DNA of 36,564 nt from Paramacrobiotus richtersi (taxonomy: Eukaryota > Tardigrada > Eutardigrada > Parachela > Macrobiotidae). Below the pieces are notes generated by a model. It was not told the origin of the DNA and did no database searches. It saw only the letters and a program-made list of their open reading frames with translations. Where the stretch lies: NCBI GenBank assembly GCA_034698045.1, contig JAQGAU010000166.1, forward strand, positions 1-36,564, in the 5' to 3' direction. Shown in pieces: positions 1 to 12,700 of this stretch (position 1 is the stretch's first letter; the number at the start of each line of letters is the position of its first letter). A program made the position numbers and the translations under genes.

Positions 1-1315
1 TCTTGAGGGCATCGTAGCTGCTGGAATACAACATCTTCTTCTTCACTTTAGCGGTATCTGGGCACCTGCAATTGAATGACACATGTACTAAACTAGATCG
101 ATCTGGTGCTACAAGACCCGGTATATTCAATGCATACCTTTCTACGTTCTTGAATATTTGTTTTTTACAGCCTTGCTACCTGCATATTTATTGCTAATTG
201 TCTTCACGAAATGTACGAATGAACAATATAAAAAGATGATCTCATAACGCGTGCTGTCGCACATGATAATATATAAAAATCGACAGAATCCAATGCCTAA
301 CGATTCGTTATACAACAAACAGTTTCGGCAACCTGATGATTTCACACAACAAAAATTTTCTCCAAAATCAAGCAGAATTTCTTTCCATAATATTCAGCCA
401 TTAAATTTCACTCGTGTCAATTAATCAGACGACACTTCTCGTCCATGAAAAAGGAGTCAAGAACGAAGGAGACCTTCGGGAACAATTATGCATCGATCAA
501 ACAAGTTTTACAGGAACAACCCCGTGCAACAAATCTACATTGCTCTGTACTTCAAATAGTAACATCTGCACACATTTCTAACGACAACATTACAGAGCTA
601 AAAAAAATTAAAACAGGGAAAATCTCAGATGCTCAAAGAAATCTTTCGTCACAGATTACTGAGCTGAAAATCAATAAGGAATACCTCAATACGAAGATCG
701 TTACGCTTAACCAATTTTCTCAAGTTTTTTTGTAAGCAGTTAGTTTTGTTTATGGTTATTTCAGTGCCCCGATGAACAACTTACCAGGACATCAGGATCA
801 GCTTCTGCTTATGACTCTCGGTGGCCGCTCCCTGCACCTTATGTTCATATTCGTAGTCGAAAACTCCGTAACGGCAATCATCAGGACCGGCTGCCATGAG
901 ATCCTTGAGGAAGTCCTGGTACGAGGCATTCCGTTCGCCCACCTTCTCCACAACAATCTGCTTTTCGTCCTTGATCATATAGACGATGAAACTGCAACAC
1001 CCCGAAAAACATTCGTAAGTATTCTGAATTTCTGCGTTTAACAGGAGAGAACTTACCGAGCCTTCTTGTCGCGCTTGATGGTCTCGAACTGTTGTTTGCA
1101 CTCATCCGCGATAGTAACACCGGACGCCTGAAACAATTATTCATGTTATTGCGCTGGAAGGACAAAATGCTCCATACACAAATCAAAAAAGCAACAATAC
1201 ACAACTTCCTGGAATGAACACCTCCACAGCACTACAAACTATACGTTTGCTTTACACACAATTAATATTAATACCCAAGATTCAAGATCCACATTTCTGA
1301 GTGTACTCGTACCAT
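1..1315 (-). CDS. ADF/cofilin family actin-depolymerising protein (3' end outside window)
   Basis: Cofilin binds actin monomers and filaments in the cytoplasm, severs filaments and speeds turnover. Four exons are readable: 1315-1313 (the ATG only), 1127-1057, 991-785 and 65-1, the last running off the left edge. The joined protein starts MASGVTIADECKQQFE, with Ser3 at the family's inhibitory LIM-kinase site. It continues through FIVYMIKDEKQIVVEKVG and PDDCRYGVFDYEYEHKV to the actin-binding helix KKKMLYSSSYDALK. Phases agree at each junction (CG|T, TG|G). A first exon holding only the start codon is typical of animal ADF genes. The ATG|GT site at 1312 is the weakest part of the model. The 719-bp intron 66-784 holds only unsupported ORFs. 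Family assignment is certain; cofilin versus other ADF paralogue is not resolved. Confidence 0.93.
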
Positions 1316-2751
1316 TTTGAAAGTCTGAAGATCCTCAAGCAAGAAATAAGACAAACAATCTCGGAAACTCCAGGTAAACTCGAAGCTCTACAAATTGTAA
1401 AATTTAATGGACGAACTGCCTTTTTATGAACGGATAACTCCGGAAATTTTTGAACTTTGCAATGTGGCGATGCGATTCTGCGATTGACACGGGGCCGATG
1501 AGCCAGCCACTCATGAAAATGGCTCACGGGGGCGTCTCCGCCAGATACGTACGGCGTACGCTACAGTAGAGTAGACGATAGTTTTGACTGGGTCCCAGAC
1601 ACCCATTCATGCAAATCACTCATAATGCATGTTTAAAAATGCGATTTTAATCGCAAAAAAATCTTCGTCTATTTTAAGCAACAAAATAATACATTTTTCA
1701 TGAATAATAATATTTTTGTTTTACGACAGCTAATGAATAATTACATTTGGGTAAAGATTTGTACCGTGTTATCAGTCGTATACGGTAATACAGTACACAA
1801 ATGACCATATACGGTTATACGGCCTCGAAACATGTTCATGACTTCATGTGCCAGTGTCGTTCATTCAAAACACTGATATCCTGATAACACATGCAGCCAT
1901 ATATGAACAATTTGTATACCTACTGCTAGTTTAATAAACCTGATTATGCACGGTTGTGATGAAGTGTCTAAAATTAAATGGACTTGGAAGTCCATTCTCG
2001 ACCTTGCAAAATCGGTTGCAAATTACGCCAAACCCAGTAAAAATGGCATAAAAAATCTGTACACAGTGCTTATCAGTATTGGTTTACAGAACTACATAAT
2101 AAATGTTTGCTCCGAACCGGGTGCATCGGCAAGAGTCTGCTTATTATCCTATAGAAACACAGTATAGATTTCTTCAAGACATTGTTGCAACATGCCACGA
2201 AAAGCCGGAAGGAATAACTTTTAATTATTAGCATACACAGAAACCTAGAAAGCGTAAGTGCAGTTTCGACGATTCTTTGTACTATAGGAAAGTATGTAAA
2301 CCGGAATAAGCACATACCGGCGGATGGCGAACCGAAAGTTGTGTAAGTAATGCACTGTACGTACATAGCAACAGCGAGAACAATAAAAATTAATCATCCA
2401 AACGTCGTAATATTGTTATTTTATTACGATGTCAAATATTTAACTGAAAACTGGCTGTAGTGAAGGGTCACCACAAGGTCATGAAAACGTCGCACATGGA
2501 ACAATATTAGTTAACCTACTAACGTGCATCTAGTGTTCCAGTAAGAAAAACTGTAAAGGTAACAGTCACAGAGTTTACGATTGCCCATTTAAGACTTCGG
2601 AAATATATACCATTAAATAAGGGAACAAACACAGTAAACTACAGTCATACCCAAAGTCTAGCGATCATAGCCTATCAGAATCTAGCACTTGATATTGTGC
2701 GCAGTTTCAGCTGGGCTATATTTTTGCTATTGTGGAAGTAAGGCATATGCG
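1316..2751. promoter_or_regulatory. Head-to-head intergenic region between cofilin and the MDM1-like gene
   Basis: This 1.4-kb AT-rich stretch separates two divergent start codons and should hold both promoters. I find no convincing coding ORF: the open frames at 1946-2167 (plus) and 2073-2366 (minus) have no recognisable domains. A pyrimidine/AG site ending at 2710 lies about 40 bp upstream of the MDM1-like ATG, so that gene may have a 5' UTR intron. No TATA box or known factor site can be assigned with confidence. Confidence 0.4.
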
Positions 2752-5156
2752 ATGGAAAATACGTTCAATTTTTTGTGGCCAACAAAGTCGCTTTATCACG
2801 ACACCTACCGCGCCGACGGAGGACCGGCGGCAAAGTCCATGGAATACAAAGAACAATTTAGACCCTCACGGACATTCAGGTTTTCTACTCAGTACAGTGA
2901 CGATTTCGCTGTGAGTTTTTCGAAAATCGTTGGTTCCGATGTTACAATTTATAATTGGGTCTAGGCGCCATATATCGAATACAAATTATGCAAGTATGTA
3001 TATCCAATAACTGTCATAATTTATTCAAATTTATATTAAAATACTGCTTGCGTATAAAAAAGTGAAAATTGCAATCGGTGCTTCAAGTGTAAATTCTCCA
3101 ATATTTCTCCGTAACAAATGGCGGAACGTTTGATCGAATCACGGCGTAAAATTTTCGTAATAATAATTTATTACCCAGTGAGGGAATTGTATTGCTCCTA
3201 TAAGAAAATTTTGTATGCAGTTATCATTCTTTGTGGTAGAACTAGTACCACCTAGCTGTAGCTGTATCACTGGCATTCTGTTTGAGAAATTAAAGAACTG
3301 AAATTTTCTTCGATTTTTCTTAGTTTTCCAGCACAATGAATAATGATTGTCGCATATTACAGATAATTGTTGATTTGCTTTTAATAATTACAGAAGGGTT
3401 ACAATAAAAACACCGGCCGAAGTTTAGGCTCTAATTATAAAATCCCACCCTTATGATCATAAATAACATAAAATATCGTATAACTTCGTTAGACATCGAT
3501 TGCATGGATCGGTTAGATTTATACATAGGTCAGGAATAATAATTAATTTGGACGCTCACACTTTTTTTAGAGGTTGTTTCGAAATCGATAATACTGTTTC
3601 GTTTTTGAATAATATGGTATAAATCATGCGGACGAAAGGAACAGAACACCCTGAATCCTTTTAACCACATGCAATACAAAGCTATTTGATATCAAGATGT
3701 TATCACTTAAAATTCGCAGTGCAGTAAATTAATTTTACAATAAGCCGGCTCTAAAGGTTAAAGGCCCCGGCATCTTGCATAGTTAACTGGAGTAAACAAT
3801 GAATAAAGTAGGTGTACTATGTTCCGCTCCATTTTTTTAAGGTGCAACGTTGTATTTTGAAAAGGTATATGCAGCGAATTTCATAGTTTTACGTTCCATT
3901 AAATTCAAAAACCAGATTTCTATCACTTGTTCCAGTATCTGCAGTTATTCTGTTGCTGTAGGATGCACCACAAATCCCGTCATGGTTTGGGCCTTTTCCG
4001 GGAGCGGAAGATGAAGCACAATACAAATATTTGACATCGAATGCAAAAGCAGTTGACGATTCCATTATGGAAGACAGTTTGGAGCCGTCCGCCGAAACAG
4101 CCATTCCTGCTCATCGCAATAGCGAATACCAAAGCTCTTACTTTTTACAAAAAGGTATGCACCAGTATGCAGCAAATGCCGCAGCGCCCCCGCGCAGTGT
4201 GGGCGTATTTCCGGAGCAACATGTCGGAAAACGACAAAGAGAATCCGTTACAAAGGTGCGCTTAATATTGGATTTTTTTGCTCAAGAATAAAAAAATTTA
4301 TTGATTCGCAGGCTCGCAGTCGTGTTTGTAGGAAGATTTTTCCGGTATTGTACCAGCGGAGCCGGAAACTAGTATAGAATACCAATCCCAGTACAGTTCT
4401 AAGCACCAGAAGAAACGGTCGTCCACATTTGACCCCTCAGTGCTACATGGGCTCGCAACACTGCAACCAAAATACAAGCGGAAATACTGGCGGAACGTCT
4501 CCGAAGGCATCATGGGTCCGCCCGCCCCTTCTTTTCAAATCAGTGAGACCACTGCGTCCAAAGCTCACGGACTGCCGAAACTTTCCCAAGAATTATCTAC
4601 AAAGAACACAAAAGAAAGCGCTACCCATCGAAAAGTGTCCTTTCTATTGCCACCTGATCATCAGACCTTGTATTCACTGGAGTACACCGGCCAACCACTA
4701 AATGATCGTTTCCAGAATCACAAAGGTCATCTGCCAGATTACTACCATTCGATTGATGAAGGAACTGAGTTACCACTGCATCAGCGCAACGAACGCAACA
4801 CCTTCTGGGATTCCGTATCCGCACATCTTAACGATAAACTGACAGTTTATAAAGACGAAGGGAACTACGGTGACCTTTTATCCGCTATCGAATCCCGGAA
4901 AATGAGCAGATTAGAGGAAAATCTTAACGGACAGCAAATTGCTTCGAGTAACAGAACGCGCAGAAGTACGACTGCGTATACTTGTCCTGGAACTGGAGTT
5001 ATCCCGTATGAACGACGAACGACGTACGTGGAAGATATGAAAGGTGTTACAGTGCCGAAGCAGACTCGAGCAAGGTCACCCCGATCATCCATTCCGGCTT
5101 TAATGGACGATGACCATATGGGACAAGCACAATCGGAATATAAAGCAGAATTCTAG
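2752..5156 (+). CDS. MDM1-like microtubule/centriole-associated protein with EYxxxF repeats
   Basis: Three exons (2752-2910, 3962-4255, 4332-5156) join in phase 0 to a 425-residue protein. Its hallmark is a degenerate repeated motif (S/T)-E-Y-x3-F: EYKEQF (31-36), QYSDDF (47-52), EYQSSYF (108-114), EYQSQY (167-172), LEYTGQ (267-272) and EYKAEF, which ends the protein (420-425). Animal MDM1 carries repeated SEYxxxF-type motifs, binds microtubules and restrains centriole duplication. Nothing else here forms a classical domain; the rest is basic, Ser/Thr-rich and probably disordered. It is shorter than vertebrate MDM1 (about 700 residues). The 1,051-bp intron 2911-3961 could hide a further exon, though I see none. 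The frame stays open upstream of the ATG back to 2689, so a longer N-terminus is possible. The MDM1 call rests on the motif pattern; another microtubule-associated protein with such repeats is possible. Confidence 0.6.
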
Positions 5157-5451
5157 ATGGATGTTTTTACTTTTTTATTCTTTTACTCTCTTTCACTTGT
5201 CATTCTTGTTTCCACTATATATAGTGAACCTGGAGCCACAATCTGGATTCCAACAGCTATTGTTTTCGCAATCGTAAGTAGTGTTTTGAAATTTGCTTCT
5301 TTTTTTATTTTTATTTCAGCTTGCATGTCTTGATAACTTTTTTCTTAGTTTGCTGCAGGCAGCTAGGTGCTGCACTGATCATGAACTGATCAAGATTAAA
5401 AGATCAAAAGCCAAACAGAATCGAAAGAACAGCAATACACCGACAAGTTGA
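5157..5451 (+). CDS. Possible small two-helix membrane protein, ATG abutting the upstream stop codon
   Basis: The MDM1-like stop TAG (5154-5156) is followed immediately by an ATG. From there a 39-codon exon (5157-5273) ends at a strong donor, ATC|GTAAGT. A 46-nt intron finishes in TTTTTATTTCAG, and a 44-codon exon (5320-5451) ends in TGA. The join is phase 0 and gives 82 residues. Residues about 3-22 are strongly hydrophobic (signal anchor or membrane helix). A second hydrophobic stretch covers about 27-52, starting at GATIWIPTAIVFAI. The tail is basic (KIKRSKAKQNRK). I recognise no family. Caution: exon 1 is T-rich, which by itself yields hydrophobic residues, and the segment also overlaps the presumed 3' UTR of the convergent SLC5 gene. 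It could instead be a spliced 3' UTR of the upstream gene. Confidence 0.4.
5304..5315 (-). terminator. Tandem AATAAA poly(A) signals for the SLC5 gene
   Basis: On the minus strand two adjacent AATAAA hexamers (5304-5309 and 5310-5315) lie about 240 nt downstream of the SLC5 stop codon, and another lies at 5174-5179. They are in the right place for 3' end formation of the minus-strand transcript. The same T-rich stretch serves on the plus strand as a possible splice-acceptor tract. Confidence 0.4.
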
Positions 5452-5552
5452 CAACAAACTTACCACGTTAAACACAATACCAGGGTTACTGCACATCTCA
5501 GGATCAGATCTATATGATAGTAGTGGAAAAATTCATACTAATCACCGACGTT

Positions 5553-8500
5553 TTACAAGGCCGACGTTTGATATCCGTTTAATTTTGCTCTGGAATTAGA
5601 GGATATTATATCTATACCGGTCGCAATGGTCGCACAGGAGCCAAGTGCGTGTAGATTTGTTTCTTTGTCGCTGATAGAACTCTCATCGTCCGCATCGTAG
5701 TACGGCACACCAAACAGCAGTTTCCTTCTCCACTTGTGGGGAAGAAAGAAGGCAAGCTTATAAAAAAGCGGGTACATCAGTCGCGGGTCCATATCTTTTC
5801 CATGAGAGCGACCTATTCGATAACCAAATGTATTCTACACATCTAATTGAATTCTCACTGTGATCAAGAGTATGTTCGGCTTTAGCGTAAATTGTCGTAC
5901 CAGTTAGCAAGCTGACCACTAATCCAACGATAATAACCACACCACAACCAAAAGGTCCATACCTAAGTTTATACGAATGTTATTAACAACTTTGAAATAA
6001 AAGTGGACAAGAAAAAGACATCCTCACCATAAATATGACATCTCGTAAACATCGAGTATTTGGGCACTGAAATTTGATACCAGTAACAAAACCGTAAGTC
6101 GAATCGCAAAGAAATAGCTCACTTTTTCTCATATCGATCAATAATTGGTGGATACGGTCGTACGGGTGGACAAAGGGCAGTGTCGTTTATGCGCCCTCTG
6201 ATTGGCTGCTCGTACAGTGGACCGGCAATCTTGGCTCCCAAGCCGATCCATATTGTAAGTACCAGGCCAACTGTAAAACCAGCGACTGCCCCCTGAAAAC
6301 AAAATGCTCCATTTACCCCTGTCTTTCTGCTACAAAAAATCCGGCATAATGAAATTTATATATTTAGGTCAGGTACTTACGATTCTATTCGGCCACGGAA
6401 AAAACATCCCTAGCGCGAACACACCCAGCAGCGGTCCGCTGATCATGCCGAAGAGAGAGTAGGCAAACTGTTGACAAAAGATTAGAGACGAAACAAAATG
6501 ATGATATTGCAAATTGCAACATACCTCTAAAACTTGTCCTAATTGTTCCACAATAAAGGCGCACCCGATGCTGATAAGTCCGAAAGTAACAGCTGAACAA
6601 AAACCAACGTTTCCGTTGCTATTGACCATGAAAGACTTCATTTTACTTCTACAGTGCTACAATGCGTACCAGCAATTTTCGACACAACGGCTTGAGTATA
6701 AGGTGTCATCTCTGGACGTACAAGGCGACAACAGTCTTCTAAAAAGTTTGCCGCTAAGGAGTTTACTCCCGAGCTTATTGTGCTGCAATAAGAATGATCT
6801 GCAGCAGTATTCTAGACCGAAAGAATGAGCTGCATCTACCTTAGTGAACCGCTGAATACACCGACAACAAACAACCCGGTGACCCCTGGCAGATGACCTA
6901 GGGTTTCCAGCACGAACATGGGCAAGATTTGGTCTGGCGCCGAAATGAGGCCTTGCCACAGCGGATCACAGGATTGGTAATAAACGTACAATGCTAATCC
7001 GGTCCACGTGGTGACCGTCAGCATTATAACAAAGCCCGGAAGCCCAATCCATAGACAAGCTTGTGCTGTAATACAATCAGTTCACGACTTCTTAAGAATT
7101 CTTCAAAACTTGTTTTTAATTACAACAAGTACCTTGTTTCAAGGAAGGTATGCTCAAATAACGTTGCACTTGCGTCTGTAATTTTAATTTTTTGTTAAGA
7201 TTTTCCTGTACAAATCGAATATGTTCGAATAAAATCCGGCACCTGGTTTACTCCATAAACGGAAGTCCAGAAGAAAATTCCTCCAATAACAACGGACCAC
7301 ACGGTATGCCTTTGTTTAGGGTCAGGTGAAAAGCTGACAAAACGATTTAAAATTTTAATAGGCAGTTAGAGCCAAACTGTAAGATATTTTTACTTGTATA
7401 GGTCGGAAAGTCTTCCGGTTTCTTTGGCCACATACGCAACATCATTTATCCCACCTGCATAATAGACAGCCACGACTAATGCTGTTATCGAACCTCCGAA
7501 CATCAGAACCAGCTGCATTGTATCCGTCCAGACAACCGCCTTGACTCCTCCCTGTCGAGTCCAAACCAAGGTCAAGTAATTAAACAAGTCAATAAGGAAT
7601 ACAAATTATATACAGCGACAAACATAAATATTTTCGTGACGTATGGAAAAAGACGCTCCGACGATGAAGCTTACAATGGAGGTATAGAATGTGCAAATAG
7701 ATCCCACGATAAGGATGCAGGCCCATGTAGGAATTCGCGTAACTATAAAACGTAGTTACTGCAGTTTGGGCAGACATGGACATAAAAGCGATCATATTGT
7801 ACACATACCTTACGTAATATTAGAGAGATTATTACCTGCACTTAACGCTATGGCCGGTCCATACAAAACTACGGCAAGATAGATGATCTGGAAAAATCAC
7901 CGTAACGTTATGGAATCATTGGCCGTAGATTTCTTTATGAGTATTATATATACCATATTTATGGTGAATAGTATGAACGCATAAATTCGCAAAGGCCTTG
8001 AAAACCGTTTTTCCAGATACTGAAAGCGAAAAAAATAATTACGCATCGTATTGGCACTTTATTAAATATACGGTCACTCGGATTTCCTGTTTCTTAATAT
8101 TTTACGATATATTTTCTGGTTAATTAATTACCTCGAATACCGACGTATATCCCAGATTGTAAAAAACCGGCATGTAAATCCAGACGACCATCGGAATAAC
8201 GAAGCAGAAAGACAAAGCAACATACCAATAACCCGCACCGTTCAGATACGTCTAAATAGCAGTCAACGTGTCAAGCAAATTCAGAGTTATACAGGTAAAG
8301 GTGAACTTACTTCCGCCGGAATTCCCAGCAAAGTAACCGACGACAAAAAACTGGCCAGCAACGACATGGCTACTGGGAAGGTCTTCATTTGCCGGTCGCC
8401 AAGAAGAAATTCGCCGGCAGTTTTCTGTTTTCCACCCGTACAGGCGTAGTAGATTCCAATCGCACCAGATGCAGCCAGCATTACAGCTAACACCTGAAAT

Positions 8501-8716
8501 AAGTCTGTGTGTGTGTGAAACATATACAAAAATTCATAAGCATGTAAGATATAATTCATGTTGAACGTTACGTTATGCGACAACGAGTATTATCGAACGT
8601 CTGGAGATGGTATTGTGAGTTTCGGCTAACTGATCAGTTTTTTACAATCTTACCAGGTAGTCAGCCCAGTGAAAAGTAGGAATTTCATCCCAACTCTGAA
8701 TGGGTTTCCTGGCCAT
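5553..8716 (-). CDS. SLC5 family sodium-coupled monocarboxylate/multivitamin-type transporter
   Basis: Plasma-membrane Na+/solute symporter with the LeuT fold. Seventeen exons (8716-8654, 8493-8311, 8251-8132, 8019-7954, 7887-7836, 7742-7675, 7551-7394, 7333-7243, 7175-7133, 7065-6840, 6782-6670, 6592-6525, 6467-6381, 6292-6123, 6066-6028, 5962-5859, 5812-5553) give 636 residues, the usual SLC5A6/8/12 length. Landmarks are WADYLVLAVMLAASGAIGIYY (TM1 region), SLLASFLSSVTLLGIPAE, CTFYTSIGGVKAVVWTDTMQ, and GSLSTISSGVNSLAA, the Ser/Thr-rich helix that contributes to the Na2 sodium site. A late hydrophobic helix is followed by the tail GKDMDPRLMYPLFYK. The closest subgroup in memory is SLC5A8/A12 (short monocarboxylates) and SLC5A6 (biotin, pantothenate); the substrate cannot be told from sequence. 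Exons as short as 39 and 43 nt and introns near 46 nt show a very compact architecture. Confidence 0.93.
8506..8517. repeat. Short (TG)6 microsatellite
   Basis: Six TG units lie in intron 1 of the SLC5 gene, just upstream (in the gene's sense) of the exon 2 acceptor, where they read as CA on the coding strand. Confidence 0.8.
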
Positions 8717-9711
8717 TATAACAAAAAATTTTGTAACAACAGACTCCAGAAATAATAAATAATGGACATCAAATATATCGATTCCGGTGCTTTTTTCTGC
8801 AATGACACCGTACGCGTTCTCGAGTCAGGTCACTGTTAACGTTGCGGTGTAAGCAACAGAGCCAACAGCGACATCATAATATACGATATTTACGATGCTC
8901 TTATCTCTGCTTTTCCGGGTGATGGTTACGGCAGTGATTTGTATAAATCAACACCAAAATTTGTTTGCCACTTGACATTGCGAAAGAGTTTCAGCAGTCA
9001 GCAGTGTACTGATCCGGAGTGATGTTAAAATGAATTCGAAGCGACATCATAACAAAATAGTTTTTCGCGATTCAGAAAACTTAGGAGAGTCACGTTCCAA
9101 CGGAAATGTCAGTTGTTTTGTAATTTTTGGCTGATTTCTCCCACCACCCACAAATTTTAAAGGCAGAGTCTAAGTTTCGTAATGTACGGTGCAGTGCGTG
9201 AATTTTCTACTCGTAAATATACCGCGTATAGAGAACCGTTGTTGAGCGGACCTTCACTTTGAAGATTAATAATTAATTACATGATTTCTAGTATCTGTAG
9301 TTTGTTCAAGCTGTTAAACGTGTCACTTTGATCTGACAGGCTCTATGTATGATGACCACAGTATGCATTTATCAAACAGCTTCGTATTAAAAAGTGTCCT
9401 TTTTATTGTCAGACAAAAACGTAACTATGATAAGCATCGTTTAATCCATACAGTATATTTTATTCATTACCATTTCCTGCAACATTATTCTAACAAAACT
9501 GCATGATACTTAAAAGAAAGCTGCAGTCTGAACGAAAAGTGACTAAGAATGTAACAAAACTTTAGTTTTCAGAACATCCGACCATATACTGTTAAGCAGA
9601 GAATCGTCACACCAATAATAATGCTAAAAAATTCAAACAATAATATGGTACCGGACGGAGTTTGTAAACTTTCGGACAATGCACGCACATTACCGTAAAA
9701 TTATCAATTGT
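8717..9711. other. Intergenic: IFT140 3' flank and SLC5 promoter region
   Basis: About 1 kb separates the IFT140 stop codon from the SLC5 start, both on the minus strand. It should contain the IFT140 3' UTR and poly(A) site on the right and the SLC5 promoter on the left. The sequence is AT-rich. I see no credible ORF, RNA gene or repeat in it. Confidence 0.5.
9459..9464 (-). terminator. AATAAA poly(A) signal candidate for IFT140
   Basis: A canonical minus-strand AATAAA lies about 250 nt past the IFT140 stop codon. A second TTTATT on the plus strand near 9400 is an alternative. Confidence 0.4.
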
Positions 9712-12700
9712 TCAAGTCAGTGATAGTTTATCGATGATGCTCTGATCGATGAATTCGGCGATGTCATGGCTCCGTGGACATTCGTCTTTTAACCGTTGTA
9801 AGTATTTGCGACTCTGTAATAAACAAGTGTTGATCAAAGAAATGTGCTAACTCGAGTAGTTGCTGTTTTTAGTTTCGCTCATTACTTTGGCGTCAGATCG
9901 TCCTTTCAGTGTCGTCCGGATCAGGAAACCAAAAACATGACCGGTACGTACTCCCGAATCCCACTTGCTGTGTTTTAGTAGTTCTTCGGCGGCGGCAATC
10001 GCGTTGTCAACATTGTTCTCCGCCTCGCTACAAACACAATCGAAAGTCGTCAGTTATATGTACTAGGGAAACCTAACTTAAATCAGCAGAGGTACGTACT
10101 GTTGTACTTCAAGAAAATAATCAACAACTTTCTTTTTCATCTCAACTTCCTCCTTGGCCCTTCCCAGATCGGCACTATTTTCTCGAGTTGGCGGGACGGA
10201 TTTCATTACATCCAGACTTTTCCCGAAAGCTTCCGCAGCCACGTCATATTGGTCAGATTCGCAGGCTGTCTGCATATCGTCACAAAGAATAACAATGATA
10301 ATTATCATCCGAAAAAGTATAAAACGACAGTGAAGTAGAAGAGAACGTATTGTATCGTTTTGCATCTTCATTCACTAACAACAAGACGTTCTCCATTCAT
10401 TTTAGTATTAACAGGAGTTCAGTCGGTCAGATTGTTAAGTGACGATCATTGCAGTAATGTTGTTAAAATTATAACATGTCGGATGTACATGTCAAGCTGG
10501 GCTATAACTCTACTTGGGTATGTACGTAATATATAGGAGAAGTATCGCCCACTACGAATTACCAGACTGGATTAGATCATTCAATCAACTTCAGTATGGA
10601 AAAGGCCGAAGTTAGTATTTTTTTAATGACGAACGATAATATATACTTATTGCAATACAATGCAATAATTACTCACTTCTCCCCAAGAATCATAAAAGCT
10701 CGCCAAATAGAGATGCGCTCCAGAGCGTTTATAAGCCAGAACGATCGCATCGAAGATCTCTCTTTTCTCGTGCCAAGGATGCGCCTGGAGATTATTCCCG
10801 GCAATAATCAGGGCCGTGGGATCGCGAATAATGCGGATGTAACGAGTGATCGCATCGGTGTCCCCGGTTTTTGCTATGGCATTCATGGCCGCTTCCGGAC
10901 GACCAATGTCGATCAACATCCGGGCAGCCTCATGATAGAGCCCTTGTTCTAGACATTTTCCCGCCAGTGTCTCGGTTAGACTGGTCCGCTGTGCCGTTTC
11001 CATGCTGGATTCGGAAATTTGCTCCAGAATGTTCGATACAAAGCGCTCATCGAACGTCATTTGGTAACGGATACACAAATCAACCGCTTCGTTGATCTGT
11101 AAAATTTTATAAACCAAATAAATGTCATAAGCTTTACCATGTCAACAAAATAGTTTCCACAATATTCAACTGAGAAACTCACTCGTTTTGCTCGAAGCAG
11201 CACTTGGACAGCACGGTCCGCCTGATTATTTCCGGCAAAATATTCCACACACCGTTCGATTAATTTGGGATCAGAATGCTCCGTTATGTCTTCGCTGATT
11301 GTTTCGATATTGGCGTAATATCCTTGGTCAAAAGCTAATTCACTGGCTTGGCTCAAACATCCAGCCTGTAAAGATGCGATGCAGCAAACCATTTTGTGCA
11401 GCGAAAATATTTATCTTTGCATTACGAACTTTATGGTATAAGTTAATCGCCTTGTCCGTATAGCCTTTATAATCCAGGTATTTCGCGGCAATCACCATGC
11501 CAGCTTTATCACCTTTAAGGGCAATAGGCATAATCTGATCATCCAGCTCGTAGTGCTGCAAAATTCCATGTACATTAGACAAGTAATATCAAACGAACAT
11601 ACCGCTGCAGCACTTTTACTTTTCCTTATTCGGTAATTCTAGTTGTCAGCCTTTAATGAAGTTACAATTGTTCTACCAGCATCAAAATATGTACCATGCA
11701 AATGCGCACGGCGCTTGTATACGCTCCGGCAATTAAATACATTTCAACCATCAGCTGCGGATCAAAGTTTTCCTCCACTTCCATTGTATGCGCCAGTTGG
11801 AATGCTCCTGCGGAATTTTTTGACGATCGGACCAGATCAATGGCTTGGTCCGTCTGATCCATCTGTGTCAACATCCGGACTATGGACTTGATATCACCGG
11901 CTTTGCGATAATAGTCCATCGCCTCTTCCGGTTGGTTCTGCGATTCCAGTAACTGAGCGTACCATGTAATGAGTTTCCTACGAAGAAGCGGCTATAAGAT
12001 TTTCGACCCGACGATACAGTGAACCGCATAATAATAGCATACTTATTGGAATGGTTCTGGATGTAGTCCTCTAGTTCATGTGGTTTAGCCTGGAGCATCA
12101 ACCTCGGGACGTCGAATTCTTCGCAGTTAGCCTCAACCAATCTACATTCAGACGACAGCATAAAATAAAATAGAAGGATAGTAACAAAATATAGTTAATA
12201 TAGACAATATGAAGCTAAATGCATTTGACACAGATACGTAAATCAGATACTGAAAACATAATCTTAGGTAAGACACAAAACGAATACACGATACCATACA
12301 GATCTGTACTTTGTTATGGCCGTGTCGACAGAGCCCAGCTGTATCTCGTCCTGAGCCATGGTGTAAAGTAGAGCTCGTCGTCGAAGTCGATCCACTGTGG
12401 ATGTTGAGAGCTGTTCCATAACCTTAGACCAATCGCCGCTGGCTTCTCGAAAGTGTTGCAGCAGGTCCAATCTCCCTTTCTTTTCGAACACCATTTTCGC
12501 TTCCTCCTAAATTACAAATCGATTTCAAACTTCTCGAAGGTGTGTTTTTCTGCATACATATTTTATCTTCAGTGAACATTTGCTGTTTATATTTAACTTT
12601 TTTGGATGCTAGTACAGTACTGTTTACATTTTGAAATCTCTGGATTGTGAACGTGTTTAATCAATTTACGGAATAGAATTCAGCTGGTAACCACATGCCC

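Noticed and set aside
445-735. 96-codon plus-strand ORF with a coiled-coil-like Lys/Leu/Asn composition
   Set aside because: It lies inside the cofilin intron 66-784, has no recognised domain, and no splice or promoter context supports it.
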